Below are positions 1 through 62,561 of a stretch of DNA of 64,000 nucleotides, in pieces. Location: positions 24,259,001-24,323,000 of the forward strand of contig WPIO01000001.1 in NCBI GenBank assembly GCA_009760855.2. The letters run 5' to 3'. Each line of letters starts with the position of its first letter. Positions within the stretch are counted from its first letter, which is position 1. The notes beneath the pieces were generated by a model. It had not been told where the DNA came from. It made no database searches and was given only the letters and a program-made list of their open reading frames with translations. Source of the DNA: Cristatella mucedo. Lineage: Eukaryota > Bryozoa > Phylactolaemata > Cristatellidae. The position numbers and the translations under genes are program-made.

Positions 1-83
1 CGCCCGTGCTCTACGCTATGAAACGTGGTTAGTAAACCCGGAACACTGGTTTCTATAATGTGGAATAAAAACCAGTTTTACGA

Positions 84-294
84 TGCCTTCTTCATCTGCT
101 TTCTACTTCCTCTTCCTCATCTGCTTCCTACTTCCTCTTCTTCCTCTGCTTCCTGCTTCCTCTGCTTCCTACTTCCTCTGCTTCCTGCTTCCTCTGCTTC
201 CTGCTTCCTCTTCTTCCTGCTTCCTCTGCTTCCTCTGCTTCCTGCTTCCTCTGCTTCCTGCTTCCTCTGCTTCCTCTGCTTCCTGCTTCTTCTG
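84..294. repeat. Pyrimidine-rich minisatellite A
   Basis: Tandem array of TGCTTCC-type units (7-9 bp sub-units alternating, often a 16-bp higher unit of TGCTTCCTCTGCTTCC). One strand is almost purely C/T with interspersed G. Open frames across it on both strands are low-complexity products of the repeat (Leu/Pro/Ser-rich or Arg/Lys/Gln/Glu-rich) and are not credible genes. Confidence 0.9.
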
Positions 295-686
295 TGTAAT
301 TTGGTTGCCGTCGCGTACTGCACAGAAAGCCAGCCGACGAGAAACACCACCAGTTAATTCCACTACGCACGAAGCCGGGGGAAGCACTACTGCCGTCACG
401 CAGACGTGAATGCTCATCGGTGCTCCTGCTGTCTATGGTGCAGGACCGCGGCGCTCTGATTGGTTAGCGTTGTTGCTAATCCCAAACAGTAGGAACGCTG
501 CGCTCCGATTGGCTAGTCTAGGTCAGGTGGGCCCGCCTAGTACAGCTAAACAACATTTAGGCGAAGCCCTGACGTAGGCTGGGGTATGCATTATCACATC
601 TCGATCTCAACACTTACCAGTTCGAGTGTCACAGCCCACTCGTACAACGATCAGGGGCAGTGCCATCATGTAAACGAAACCACATT
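295..686. promoter_or_regulatory. Spacer with duplicated CCAAT-type motif
   Basis: Between the two minisatellites a 17-base block, GCGCTCTGATTGGTTAG at 451-467, recurs as GCGCTCCGATTGGCTAG at 500-516. Each contains ATTGG, the reverse complement of CCAAT. Paired CCAAT boxes are typical of vertebrate-style promoters, but no transcription unit can be tied to them here. They could equally be a short repeat remnant. Confidence 0.25.
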
Positions 687-848
687 CTGCTTCCACTGCG
701 TCCTGCTTCCACTGCGTCCTGCTTCCCGTGCGTCCTGCTTCCACTGCGTCCTGCTTCCCGTGCGTCCTGCTTCCTCTGCGTCCTGCTTCCCGTGCGTCCT
801 GCTTCCACTGCGTCCTGCTTCCTCCGTTTCCTCCGCTTCCGCTGCTTC
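687..848. repeat. 16-bp minisatellite B
   Basis: About nine direct copies of a 16-bp unit, TGCTTCCACTGCGTCC or its variants with CCCGTG or CCTCTG in the middle, starting at 688, 704, 720 and so on. They then decay into TGCTTCC/CTCCGTTTCC units. The unit shares the TGCTTCC core and length with minisatellite A. Frames through it are repeat artefacts. Confidence 0.9.
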
Positions 849-859
849 CGAAATCGCTT

Positions 860-1150
860 TAAATTTGGTGGGTTAAACTGGACCATGGCTTGCTATACTT
901 TGAAATCAAAATCGCAATTGCACGAAGCTTTTTGTTGAAATGGCTGCTGTGTCGCCGTTCGAATGTGTAAATAGGCTGGTTGACTCGGGTCATTTGAGAC
1001 CTTAGCACGAGACAGCGAAGGCGGAATTGCATGAAATTTAGTGGGTAAACTCGCAACTCCATTTTGCATAATTTGAAACCAAAACTGCAGTGTTCCGACG
1101 TTTATTGTTGAAATTGCAGTTGTATCGCAGTTATTCGTGGGACTCCAAAA
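860..1150. repeat. Two diverged units of a ~165-bp satellite-like repeat
   Basis: The stretch around 863-955 (AAATTTGGTGGGTTAAAC, then CTTTGAAATCAAAATCGC, then TTGTTGAAATGGC) recurs about 165 bases later at 1036-1130 (AAATTTAGTGGGTAAAC, ATTTGAAACCAAAACTGC, TTGTTGAAATTGC). Spacing and the TTTGAAA...AAAATCGCA core resemble the larger satellite at 2950-5430. Confidence 0.55.
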
Positions 1151-1554
1151 ACTCTACAGTTGCAAATTAGGCATTGGATTTGCACGTCGACCTCTTGGCT
1201 GTCTTTCAATGTATATGAATTCCTAGTAGTTTGATCAATGGTGTCACTAGAGGAGAGCAGTCGTGGGCGAATTCGATGGCAGCAGCAGGAAAATCCGCTA
1301 TAGGAACGAAGCTCAGAGCTAATAATATTTTGACTTGCATTCGCAGATTTTCGTCATCGCGGTATTCTGTTGCAAGATTTAAATCTTAAACCATACTCCA
1401 AAAATTCTGTAAGAGATTAAACAAGCATTGAACTAGCTTCGGCCCAGGACGATGGCTGAACAGGCATTGTGACTGTAGTTCTGACTATTGTTATTGTTTC
1501 TCAAAATCTGACAAGATGTTTGCCGCATTCAGTGCTTACATTGTTAACGAATGA
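1151..1554. other. Unassigned intergenic sequence
   Basis: I see no coding frame, repeat unit or RNA-like structure that I can support here. Confidence 0.5.
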
Positions 1555-1717
1555 CGGTAAGAGGTAAGGTGCTGGCTCTTCACGACCGAGGTCGTGGGTC
1601 GAATTCTACAGTTGACAATCACTTATTGCCAACTTCAAACGGTTGTGACAGCCGTTAATGCTAATCTGCCGCCATACAAATGAGGCTGTTACGTCGGCTA
1701 ATATTTTTTCAATAGGA
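1555..1717 (+). mobile_element. SINE2 copy (tRNA-like head)
   Basis: The head reads GGTAAGGTGCTGGCTC then CGTGGGTCGAATTC, resembling pol III A and B boxes. The tail has AGCCGTTAATG, CCATACAAATGAGGCTGTTA and GCTAATATTT, as in copies at 17433, 25619 and 28640. It is diverged. Identification rests on comparison with those copies. Confidence 0.6.
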
Positions 1718-1987
1718 GGAAAGTGGACGTACTATTATTACTTCCAAGACAGCCGTACAACGCAATATGTGTTTTTGTATGATAGTAGTTGATTTTAAAG
1801 ACAAGCCGATTAAATCATGTACATAAAAAAATTATAGTTTCGCGCATTTGTCATGCGCGATATTGTCGAGGTTGCTAGCAATTCGTGCTTTCGTCGTTGC
1901 GCTTTTGTCTTGTCCGCTTTTGTCGGAGTGTCCGAGTCAATCTACCGCAATCCACTGGATTTAACCGCAAACCAAAAAATCTAATGC
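1718..1987. other. Unassigned spacer
   Basis: No gene seen. A CCGCAATCCACTGGATTT stretch near 1950 resembles part of the satellite unit at 3530-3545. Confidence 0.4.
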
Positions 1988-2488
1988 GATAATAATAATA
2001 ATAAGAATAATAATGCACTTGATAAAGCGCCCTCAGAGAACTCAATCTCTTTCTATGTGCTTTACATTTGCTGCAAAGGGAAACGCGATTGAATGGTGAG
2101 TAATATCATGTTTGATAAACAACATGAATAGCATGGTGAGGGGTGACGTGCACAGGGTCAGCATGCAAATGTGGTTAGTGGCAGCATGCACAGTGTCAGC
2201 ATGCATAAGCACATGAAAGACGAGTCACAGGGACCCGCTAAATGCTGTCCTAAATAGGTGTTTTTAAGTTCTTTTTAAATGTGGTCAAGCCAGGGGATGT
2301 TCTGACGCAAGTCGGGAGTGAGTTCCAGGCTTTGGGAGCATACGAGCTAAATGCACGGTCTCCAAAGGATTTGAGGTTTGTACGATGTATTGGTAGACTT
2401 TTGGATTCCGAAAAGCGGGTGGTACGATGCTTGGCCTGGTGGGGGTTGATCTGAGAGATAGGTTGGAGCCAAAGAATGAAGATTGCGA
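1988..2488 (-). mobile_element. LINE-A 3' end, reverse orientation
   Basis: On the minus strand this is the C-terminal end of the reverse transcriptase ORF (residues such as [18 protein letters not shown] and LTTFKKNLKTPI), followed by the family's 3' UTR and its tail, which ends at an (ATT)n run (TAATAATAA at 1989). It is 5'-truncated and frameshifted. Confidence 0.85.
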
Positions 2489-2738
2489 TAAATTCGATAA
2501 TTTCGAGAAACAAAATGCGATAATTTCTCTTGTTCTGTGTGTGTGAAAGTACAATCGGTAAAAAGTGTACCGACAAAATTATACCTGCACTGGCACGAGT
2601 GGCCTCGCGCATGGCTGCAGCGGCCCGAAGGAATACCGCAATCCATTGCAAAACTCCTAGAAATATATTACGCTGAACTCCAGTTCTCATTGCACATAAA
2701 CGTATACTATGTTAAGCGTACACAAAAGGAAATTCATG
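2489..2738. repeat. Satellite-like fragment
   Basis: Contains ACCGCAATCCATTGC and CTCCAGTTCTCATTGCACATAAACG near 2630-2700, which match the recurring segment of the ~170-bp satellite seen at 2950-3783 and 4963-5430. No coding signal. Confidence 0.4.
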
Positions 2739-2893
2739 CTGTGCTGGTTTGGCCCAGTGGTTAAGGTGCTCGCCTCAACGAAGGTCAAGGTGAATGCATC
2801 TGATAGCCGAGGCTTGGGGTCGAGCCACGCGGCATATGTGTGGCGCCCGAATAAAGATTAAGTTCTCTAAGGCTACTAAACAAACTGATTACA
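2739..2893 (+). mobile_element. SINE1 copy
   Basis: Starts GCTGGTTTGGCCCAGTGGTTAAGG with an A-box-like TGGCCCAGTGG. A B-box-like GGGTCGAGCC follows, then the tail GATTAAGTTCTC. It is followed directly by (TA)n. This is the same structure as copies at 26075 and 37770. Confidence 0.75.
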
Positions 2894-2897
2894 TATA

Positions 2898-2949
<52 letters not shown>
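2894..2949. repeat. (TA)n microsatellite
   Basis: About 45 bases of alternating T and A after ACATATATGTACA, placed at the 3' end of the SINE1 copy. The Ile/Tyr ORFs across it are artefacts. Confidence 0.95.
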
Positions 2950-2951
<2 letters not shown>

Positions 2952-3783
2952 CCGTTTCGCATCCCAGCACTTTGGTAATGCACGCCAATTGTCCGAAATG
3001 GCCTCAGCTAATACCACAATCACTCTAATCCACCGCAAACCATCCTCAAATATTCAACTCAAATCTGCAATTTAAATTTTATATATTGCTAGACTCAGTT
3101 CAAAGTGAACCCTCAAAGTGTCGTGCCCTTGGGCATGCGCGTTCTCAGACAATGCACTGCAATCGGGTTTAGCGACCCGTTCCCAAACCGCAATCGGCCG
3201 CAAAACGACCAGACATCATACACAAGAAGCTCTAATTTTGATTGCACATTACTCTTAGCTTATATTTTTCTCGCACAATCTCATTCCATTTGCCTGAGGC
3301 ATTCACTTGTAATACACGGCGATCGACTACAATGACGCAGGCCAATACACCAATGAATTCATTCCGCTATAAAAACGACCAGAAATAGGTTTCTCATCGC
3401 TCCAAATTTGAATAAACATTACAGCAACTATATTTAAAGTTAAAACACATAATTTTAACCTATCTTGCTTGTAAAAAATCACAGCAATGACTGGAAAACT
3501 GCGGCCATGTTTCGGTCCAAAGCCGCACAATCCACTGCAATCCACCGAAACTCGATCCGCAATTGGCTGCAAGAACCTGCAATACCCACTGCATATAACA
3601 CTTCACTACTTTCAAAGGCAAACTAAATCACTTTCAGGCTACTTTTCGTGGTTATTTTCGGGCAACGTGCACCAATCAACAGCAATGGCTGGATCCCATA
3701 CCTGAACTTGTCGCAAATCGGCCAGAAATTGGCTGCTCGAAGCTCCAATTCTCATTGGTTCAGGTCCTGTTTCAATAGAAGAT
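2950..3783. repeat. Diverged ~165-175-bp tandem satellite, left block
   Basis: A segment of the form AGCTCCAATTTTGATTGCA...ACATTAC/ATAACAC...TTTAAAG recurs near 3063, 3227, 3389, 3565 and 3740, i.e. about every 165-175 bases. Related segments such as CAATCCACTGCAATCCACCG and GGCCAGAAATTGGCTGC lie between. Units are strongly diverged. No coding potential is supported. Confidence 0.55.
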
Positions 3784-4962
3784 TCCAGCTTATTAATGTG
3801 AATAGACAAAGTTAGATTGTCAGAACAATCACTTTAAGTACGGGGTACCTCAGGGCTCTGTGCTCGGTCCGCTTCTTCTTACGGTTTCTACTCTCCGTCT
3901 TGCCGATATGATCGACAAACAAATCTAGGCTTTCACTTCTATGCAGACGACACTCATTTGTACCTTTGCTTTGATCCATCCTAGCCCTCCAGCACGTCGA
4001 GTTCTCTGCATACCCTTGCTTCATGTATCGATGACATCCAAAGATGGATGACAGCAATCTTTCTTAAATTGAATAACATCAAACTAACTTACTAGCTATG
4101 GGAAAATCAAAGTGATTCAGAAATTGGAAAACATAACGCTCAAAATTGGCTCCGTCAGCGTATCTCCTGTTGAATCTGCACAAAATCTATATGTCCTCTT
4201 CCAAGGCGACCTTTCATTAGACAACCACATCAGCTCCACAAGTAAGTCTGGCTACTTTCAGCTATGTAACATTGCTAAAATTCGGGCTTACTTTGACAGG
4301 TATACTACATCTAAATTAGTCCATGCATTGGCGACATCTTATCTCGACTTTCGCAACTCACTGCTTGCTGGTCTTGTGTCGTCTGCAAGCAGGCGCCTAC
4401 AGTTGGTGCAAAATTCTGAAGCTAGGCTCGTCTGCCGGGAGCGTCGAAATTGCCACATCACACAACTTCTCGTCGACCTGCACTGGCTCTAAATCAAGCA
4501 GTGTATCAACTTCAAGGTTCTGTCACTTACTTTTAGGTTCCTTCATCCTCCCACTGGCTCCAGCCTACCTATTATAACTACTTCCGCAAGGCGAAAAATC
4601 GTACAACCCGCTGTTCTGACTCGAATCGTTTAGCCATACCTCGTACAAGCCTGAAAACCGTCGGAGACCGTGCCTTTAGTTCCTATGCTTCCAAAGCCTG
4701 CAACTCACTACCGAGGCACGTCAAAACGTCCCCTGACATGACGATATTTAAAATAACGCTTAAAGCGCACATGTTGATTGCAGTATTCGGTGGTTCTTTT
4801 TGATTCGTTCTTCGTGCGAATGTACGTGCTTACACTATGCCTGCTTCTTGCGGTTGTTACTACCCATCATTTGGTAATGCTTTCTATACAGCATCTGTAA
4901 ACTGCCTACAAAGAGTTTCGATACTCGGAGTGCACAATATAAATATGTTAGCATTATTATAA
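3784..4962 (+). mobile_element. LINE-A copy, RT C-terminal half to 3' tail, decayed
   Basis: Begins within the RT around motif GVPQGSVLGP (here YGVPQGSVLGP-like, near 3838). It runs through the ADDT region near 3940 and the SPVESAQNL / DNHISST segment, then the C-terminal segment and tail (AAACTGCCTACAAAGAGTTTCGATACTCGGAGTGC). Several frame breaks. It is inserted into the satellite, which resumes after it. Confidence 0.8.
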
Positions 4963-5430
4963 CACTCCACTGCATTTAAAGTGCACCTGAATAATTGTAA
5001 AGCTTGTTTTCGTTCAATATGGGGCAATAAATGGCAATCGATGGCTATGGCTCGGGCATACATAGCAATATATTACGATCCCTCGCTAGTCTCCAGAGAG
5101 TGGCTTTGCCAAGCTCCAAATTTTCTTGCATATAACAGTGCACTATGTTTAAATGGAAAATCGCATACTTTTGACCAATTGTGCTCGTATAATAGCGGGT
5201 AACACATGGCAATCGACAGCAATGGCCCGGGCCGATGCTGCAGTCAGCTGTAATCTTTGGCATATCGAACAGAGATTAGCTGGACAAAGCTTCAACTCTC
5301 CTAGCATGTAACGTGTCTGTTTTAAAAGTGAATCCAAAAACTTTGGTGTCATTTCACGCCTCAATTACCGGGCCACTCGCAGCAATCGAGAGCAACGGCC
5401 GAGCGCCTAGGTGGCAAATTAAAGCCGAAG
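4963..5430. repeat. ~170-bp satellite, right block
   Basis: Segments near 4960, 5118 and 5288 (AAGCTCCAAATTTTCTTGC, AAGCTTCAACTCTCCTAGC, each followed by ATAACAGTGCACTATGTTTA-type sequence) repeat at about 160-170 bases. GGCAATCGACAGCAATGGCC-like blocks lie between. It is the continuation of the 2950-3783 array across the LINE-A insertion. Confidence 0.55.
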
Positions 5431-5798
5431 CTTTATAGCCCAGTGTTGAGAGCCGTAGGTAGAGCAGTCTCGATGACTCTATCGTTAGGGTACCCTGATC
5501 GGCCGACCAGAAGATGCGGAATTGCTCCCAGCTCGAGGCGAAGTTATTTTTTCGGCCACATTTTTTCCCACGGCAGATGGCCTGCAGTTGCTTGGCATTT
5601 CGAAGCTAGCGGCAGAATGACCTCGGCTGCTATCACTCAGCTTCAGGCGGAATATAAACAACATAAACAAGTTCCCCTTGCAGGATTCCAACCCACGACC
5701 TGGGCGATGTAGTGCAAGCACCTCACCGCTGAGCTAAGATGCAGTAGCAAGGTCACTGTACGCGTGGCAATGTAGCCTCTCGCAACTCAGAAAACCGG
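5431..5798. mobile_element. Spacer with a tRNA-like SINE remnant (minus strand)
   Basis: On the minus strand 5755-5685 reads TTAGCTCAGCGGTGAGG then CAGGTCGTGGGTTGGAATCC, close to tRNA A and B boxes, with a short unmatched tail. It is a probable SINE fragment, related to or distinct from SINE2. The rest, 5431-5680, shows no supported gene. Confidence 0.4.
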
Positions 5799-6722
5799 TT
5801 GCAATACACTGCATACATTAGCTGGCCGCACGCTTTGGTCGGGCAAACAACACTTCGCTGGGGGCCGACCGCCTCGAATACAGGCACCTCCGTTCGCTCG
5901 AGCCAGAATGCAGCCGGTTCGCCGCCGCCTTCATTGCCTGTCGTTCGTGAAGTTCTTCCCACGTGGAAGGTGGGCTCGACTATCTCGCTACATGAGCGTG
6001 GAGACGCCACACAGCCCTGTAACTTCAGGCCAATCACGCTCCTGCCGACACTCTACAAGCTTATGTCTTGTGCCTTGGCTGCTAGACTTTCGAGCACCTG
6101 CGTGCGGGTGGCTGGCTCTTCGAAGCAGAAGGGCTTCCCGCCGGGCGTCGAGGGCTGCCTCGAACAGATCTTCTTGGTCGAGGCTGGCCTCAGTACGGCC
6201 AGCGACAATCAGACCGACAGCCGCTCGTTATACGCAGCCTTCTTGTACCTGCCGAATGCGCTCGGTAGCATCCCACACTCGACACTCATGCGCGCCCTGC
6301 ACAACGTCGGGGCGGGCCTGGACTTCTGCAGGTTCGTGGAGCTATACGCCGAAGCGTCGATAGTGCTGCACATGCGCGACCAAGATTTTGCGCCGTTTCA
6401 TTCGACGGCAGGGGTTCGTCAGAGTGATCAGCTGTCGTTCATTCTGTTCGACGTGGCCATGAAACCGATCGTGAGGTCGATCCTGGGCCCGGGAGGTTTC
6501 TTCGAAGAATGAAGGGACCTGAAAGTGAGTGAGATGCCATCGGCATCAAACCAGCATACCAGAAGCTCTTCTTGAAGCTGTGCTTAAGCGATGCGGTATG
6601 TGGCAGCTCCAAGGTGTGGGCGCAGTTCTCCATGGAGGGAAGCGACCGTGTAGTCGTCGTTCAGCATGGTATCGCACAGCCCGCGGGGTAGGACGGCAGA
6701 CTAGCTTCACACATCACACTTC
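5799..6722 (+). pseudogene. R2-type non-LTR retrotransposon, reverse transcriptase part
   Basis: Open from 5799 to 6512 (237 codons), then degenerate. Recognisable RT blocks are CNFRPITLLPTLYKL, KQKGFPPGVEGCLEQ, LPNALGSIPHSTLMRAL and GVRQSDQLSFILFDVAMKP. This KGF-GVEGCLE and GSIPH pattern is that of R2/NeSL-group elements. The expected Asp of the first catalytic block is replaced (LYLPNALG) and the YADD block is missing, so it is inactive. It is more GC-rich than its surroundings. Its C-terminal endonuclease appears at 7190-7436, beyond a LINE-A insertion. Confidence 0.8.
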
Positions 6723-7167
6723 ACCTTCACACATTACTTTCAGTTCACATGCTTTCAAAGCCTGATATTTATTACTAACTAAAGTCGCGATGTCCCCAGG
6801 CTTTGATATTTAAAAAGGAACTAGAACCCCACATTTTAGTCACAACATTTGCTCGATCCGTGTGTATTGCACTTGTGTGCATATGCACGCTGAAACTGTG
6901 CATGCAGTCACTAACAAATTGACATGCTTTCATTACAGAATATTTGAAGTGCCTAGACAGAGATTTAGTTATCTTAGACATTATATAGGTGTCGTATTAT
7001 TATCTGTATAATGACCTTGACTAAATTCTTAATGGGTACATATTTCCGCAAGGTGCGGGTCATTTTAATCATGCTTCCTTTACAGCATATGTAAAGTGCC
7101 TAGAAAGAGATTAGGTTTCTGAGGGCACTATACAAATACATTATTATTATTATTATTATTATTATGG
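6723..7167 (+). mobile_element. LINE-A 3' end(s)
   Basis: CATGCTTTCAAAGCCTG and GATATTTAAAAAGGAACTAGAACC are the decayed C-terminal LINE-A ORF. The 3' UTR follows (ACATGCTTTCATTACAGAATATTTGAAGTGCC), then a second tail GTAAAGTGCCTAGAAAGAGATT ending in (ATT)n at 7139-7167. Two tails suggest two nested insertions. They split the R2-type element. Confidence 0.75.
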
Positions 7168-7189
7168 GCAAGCCTAGTGTCACCTTAAC

Positions 7190-7436
7190 TTTTCGTCAGG
7201 TCGCGCCAACCCGCTCGCCGGTGGTCTGGCTCTCAAGCCGGACCTCGTTACTGACTACGGCACCGACGCGGTCATCGTCGACGTGAGAGAGCCGGTTGAC
7301 GGTGGCAAAGACACTCTGGTGGCGGCGGCCAGGAACAAGATCAAGAAGTACACTGCCAAAGCTCGGCCTCTCCGTACCGCCGGCTACCGAACGGCGGTAG
7401 CGAGGCCCTTCGTGGTCAGCGCCCTCGGCAGCTGAT
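7190..7436 (+). pseudogene. R2-type endonuclease C-terminus
   Basis: An ATG-less open frame from 7203 to the TGA at 7434-7436 encodes a peptide with KPDLVTDYG and AVIVDVREPVD, then an Ala/Lys-rich helix (AAARNKIKKY) and a C-terminal tail. PDLV followed by VxVDV is the pattern of the restriction-like endonuclease at the C-terminus of R2/NeSL elements. GC content matches 5799-6722, so this is probably the same element's 3' part. Confidence 0.7.
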
Positions 7437-8385
7437 GGCCAGACAATGAAGCCTGCTTGGCGTATCTCGGCATTTCGCACGTACGAAACGAACAGCATTG
7501 TGGCGGCTTTGCGTCTCGGGCGACAAGCAGTGAGTTATAGAATTCAAGACGGGATGTCATAAATGCATGGACCAACTTAGATGTGATATCCTTATCTAAA
7601 CAAGCCCGAATTTTAGCAATGTTATGTAACTGAAAGTAGGCAGACTTGACTGTGGAGCTGATGTGGTCGTCTAACGAGAGGTCACTTAAAAAAATCAAAC
7701 AATATAATTCATTTATATAGCTCCCCAAGAGAACTTAATCTCTATTCAGGCGCTTCACATATGCCTCGGGGCTCGAGCCCACGACCTCAGTCAGACCTTG
7801 GTCTGGGCGAGCACCTTAACCGCTAGACCAAACCAGCACGACACCTAGATTTCGTGCAGATTCAACAGGAGTTATGCTGGCAGAGCCGATTTTGAGCGTC
7901 GGCCTTTCCAATTTCCGAGTCACACTTCGTTTGCCCATAACTAGTAAGTTGGTTTTATCATCATTTAATTGAAGAAAATTTGCTGCCATCCATTTGCGGA
8001 TGTCATCAATACACGATGCAAGGGAGTTGAGAGGATTTGAGGTGCTCTAAGGCTGGGAGGGATCAAAGCAACGGTATAACTGAGTGTCATTCGCATAGAA
8101 GTGAAAGCCTCGATTGTGCTTGGCAAGCACATCGGCAAGAGGGAGAGTATAAACCGAGAAAAGAACCGGACCTAGCATGGAGCCCTGAACTACCCAATAT
8201 TTCAGAGGTACCTCGGATGATCTTTTTCCATTCACTTCAATACTCTGGAGTCTCCCTCTGAGATAGGACCTGAAACATTGCAGAGCAGTTCCAGTGATGC
8301 CCAGGCGAGATGAGAGGCGCTCTTTAAGAACTTGGTGATCGATAGTATTCAAAGCTGCCGATCTTATGTAAGTACTAACCATTCA
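7437..8385 (-). mobile_element. LINE-A copy, reverse, RT palm to C-terminal part
   Basis: On the minus strand it encodes, with frame breaks, DHQVLKERLSSRLGITG, GRLQSIEVNGKRSSEVPLK, the catalytic block FYANDTQLY (canonical YADDTQLY with Asp to Asn), then [16 protein letters not shown] and LVHAFMTSRLEFYNSLL. Frame is lost after that. The SINE1 copy at 7697-7840 interrupts it. Confidence 0.85.
7697..7840 (-). mobile_element. SINE1 copy nested in LINE-A
   Basis: Reverse complement reads GCTGGTTTGGTCTAGCGGTTAAGG, GTGGGCTCGAGCCC (B box), CATATG, TGAAGCGCCTGAATAGAG, TTCTCTTGGGGAGCTATA. A LINE-A segment ending GGTCACTT on one side continues as ACACCTAGATTTCG on the other, so the SINE is younger than this LINE copy. 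Confidence 0.85.
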
Positions 8386-9599
8386 CTCCTCTCGAACCGT
8401 GGACACGCGTGACGTCAGCGCCTGTAACACATTAGCAAGATACAAACATAAGCAAGAAATACTTAAACAATAATTACATAAACCACAAGATCATAATTTT
8501 TAGTATTGCACGCAGACAGGCGCTTTGATCAGGCGAAATTGATTGATTTTGTTATGAGTTGCATGTAGGTGAGGGGAAATGGTGCTGGGAACTTAAAATG
8601 GCTCGCTTGCAAGCAAGGTTTGCTTATGACCGAGTTGCTTTCAACCAAGGTTCTCCGTGTTAAAGATTTGACGAGAAATCGGGACATGGCCACAGGTTTC
8701 TTATAGCGAGATACCTATAACTGAGGTTGTCTGTATTCGCTGACTAAGCCCGATTTAATTGCAATCGGTCACGGGAACCGCTAGTCCTGCAGCGAACTGT
8801 TTTCTGCTCGTCCACCAGGCTGTACGGACGCTATCTGTTCCCGTTTCTCTTAATCTCTTTTCTCTTCACGTTCCGGGGCTGCTTCCACGACGGCTAGTAC
8901 GTTCGTATGTACGCTCGCCCGCTAGCATTCGACTGCGTGTATTACAGCCCTCTTCATTACAACCATCACTCGCTTGCAGATGGCTTCGTTCTTCGTCGCG
9001 CTGCCAGCCCGCGCCCGACCCCCTACATATTTGCCCTGCGCGTGGCATTCGAAGGTAATTTCCTCTTCAGCTTACTGACCGTTCAAAAATTTTGCAAGCG
9101 ACAGGAACATTAACAGATAGATGAATAACAGAAACAGAAACTATCGCACGCCAGCGAAGCTCGCGGAGATAGGACATCTGCCTGCACAGCTAAGAGTTAC
9201 GGACCCACCGTCACTGGGTTGTACTCCGCCAATGTAAACGGTTCCCAAGAAGCAATTTGATCGGCGCAAGTTTGTTTCAATTAAAAATATAAATATATAT
9301 ATATATATATCAATAAAATCGCTGCAATTATTCTGTTAATATTCAGATCCGACGATAGTGCCCATAACTTCTGATGGCAAATCGAAACAATATCCTCACA
9401 TGGTTGCCGCCATGTTGAATTTCAAGCGGGCTCCTCTGCCATCCTTCGCTCTCAGTTCTCAGCTATAGAAGAAAACTACAGATGTCGCTAGCTCTAGAAA
9501 CACTTATTAATAATTAAATTACCTAATAATATGATTCTATTACTGTTAATAGTCGCACAATTCGCTAGTTGTTGGGTACTATTACCACTAGAACTTTAA
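8386..9599. other. Upstream region of MTHFD1, no gene recognised
   Basis: Contains a CpG-rich patch around 8800-9060 and a short (AT)n at 9291-9310. The frame 8981-9057 begins with an ATG and ends before a GTAATT donor-like site, but it does not join the MTHFD1 exons in phase. I assign no product to it. Confidence 0.4.
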
Positions 9600-9679
9600 C
9601 CGATAGATAAAAAAGGGGGCGAGTCCCTGGCGCACGTGACTTGAGCACGCCACCTGGCTACCTTGCTTGCTTTTCGGAG
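9600..9679 (+). promoter_or_regulatory. Proximal 5' region of MTHFD1 with E-box
   Basis: Immediately upstream of the start codon. A palindromic E-box CACGTG lies at 9633-9638, 42 bases before the ATG, and an A/T-rich GATAAAAAAG lies at 9605-9614. CACGTG is bound by bHLH-ZIP factors (MYC/MAX, USF, MITF families). One-carbon genes are known targets of that class in vertebrates. Use of the site here is inference. Confidence 0.35.

Positions 9680-62561
<52,882 letters not shown>

Noticed and set aside
25-417. Several 77-110-codon frames on both strands
   Set aside because: They are translations of the pyrimidine minisatellite in every frame, with no non-repeat content.
8759-9113. 99- and 68-codon frames near a donor-like GTAATT, considered as MTHFD1 exon 1
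   Set aside because: The exon 8981-9057 would end in phase 0 while exon 2 requires phase 2, and it lacks the ILxGxxxS motif. The exon at 9680-9714 fits both.
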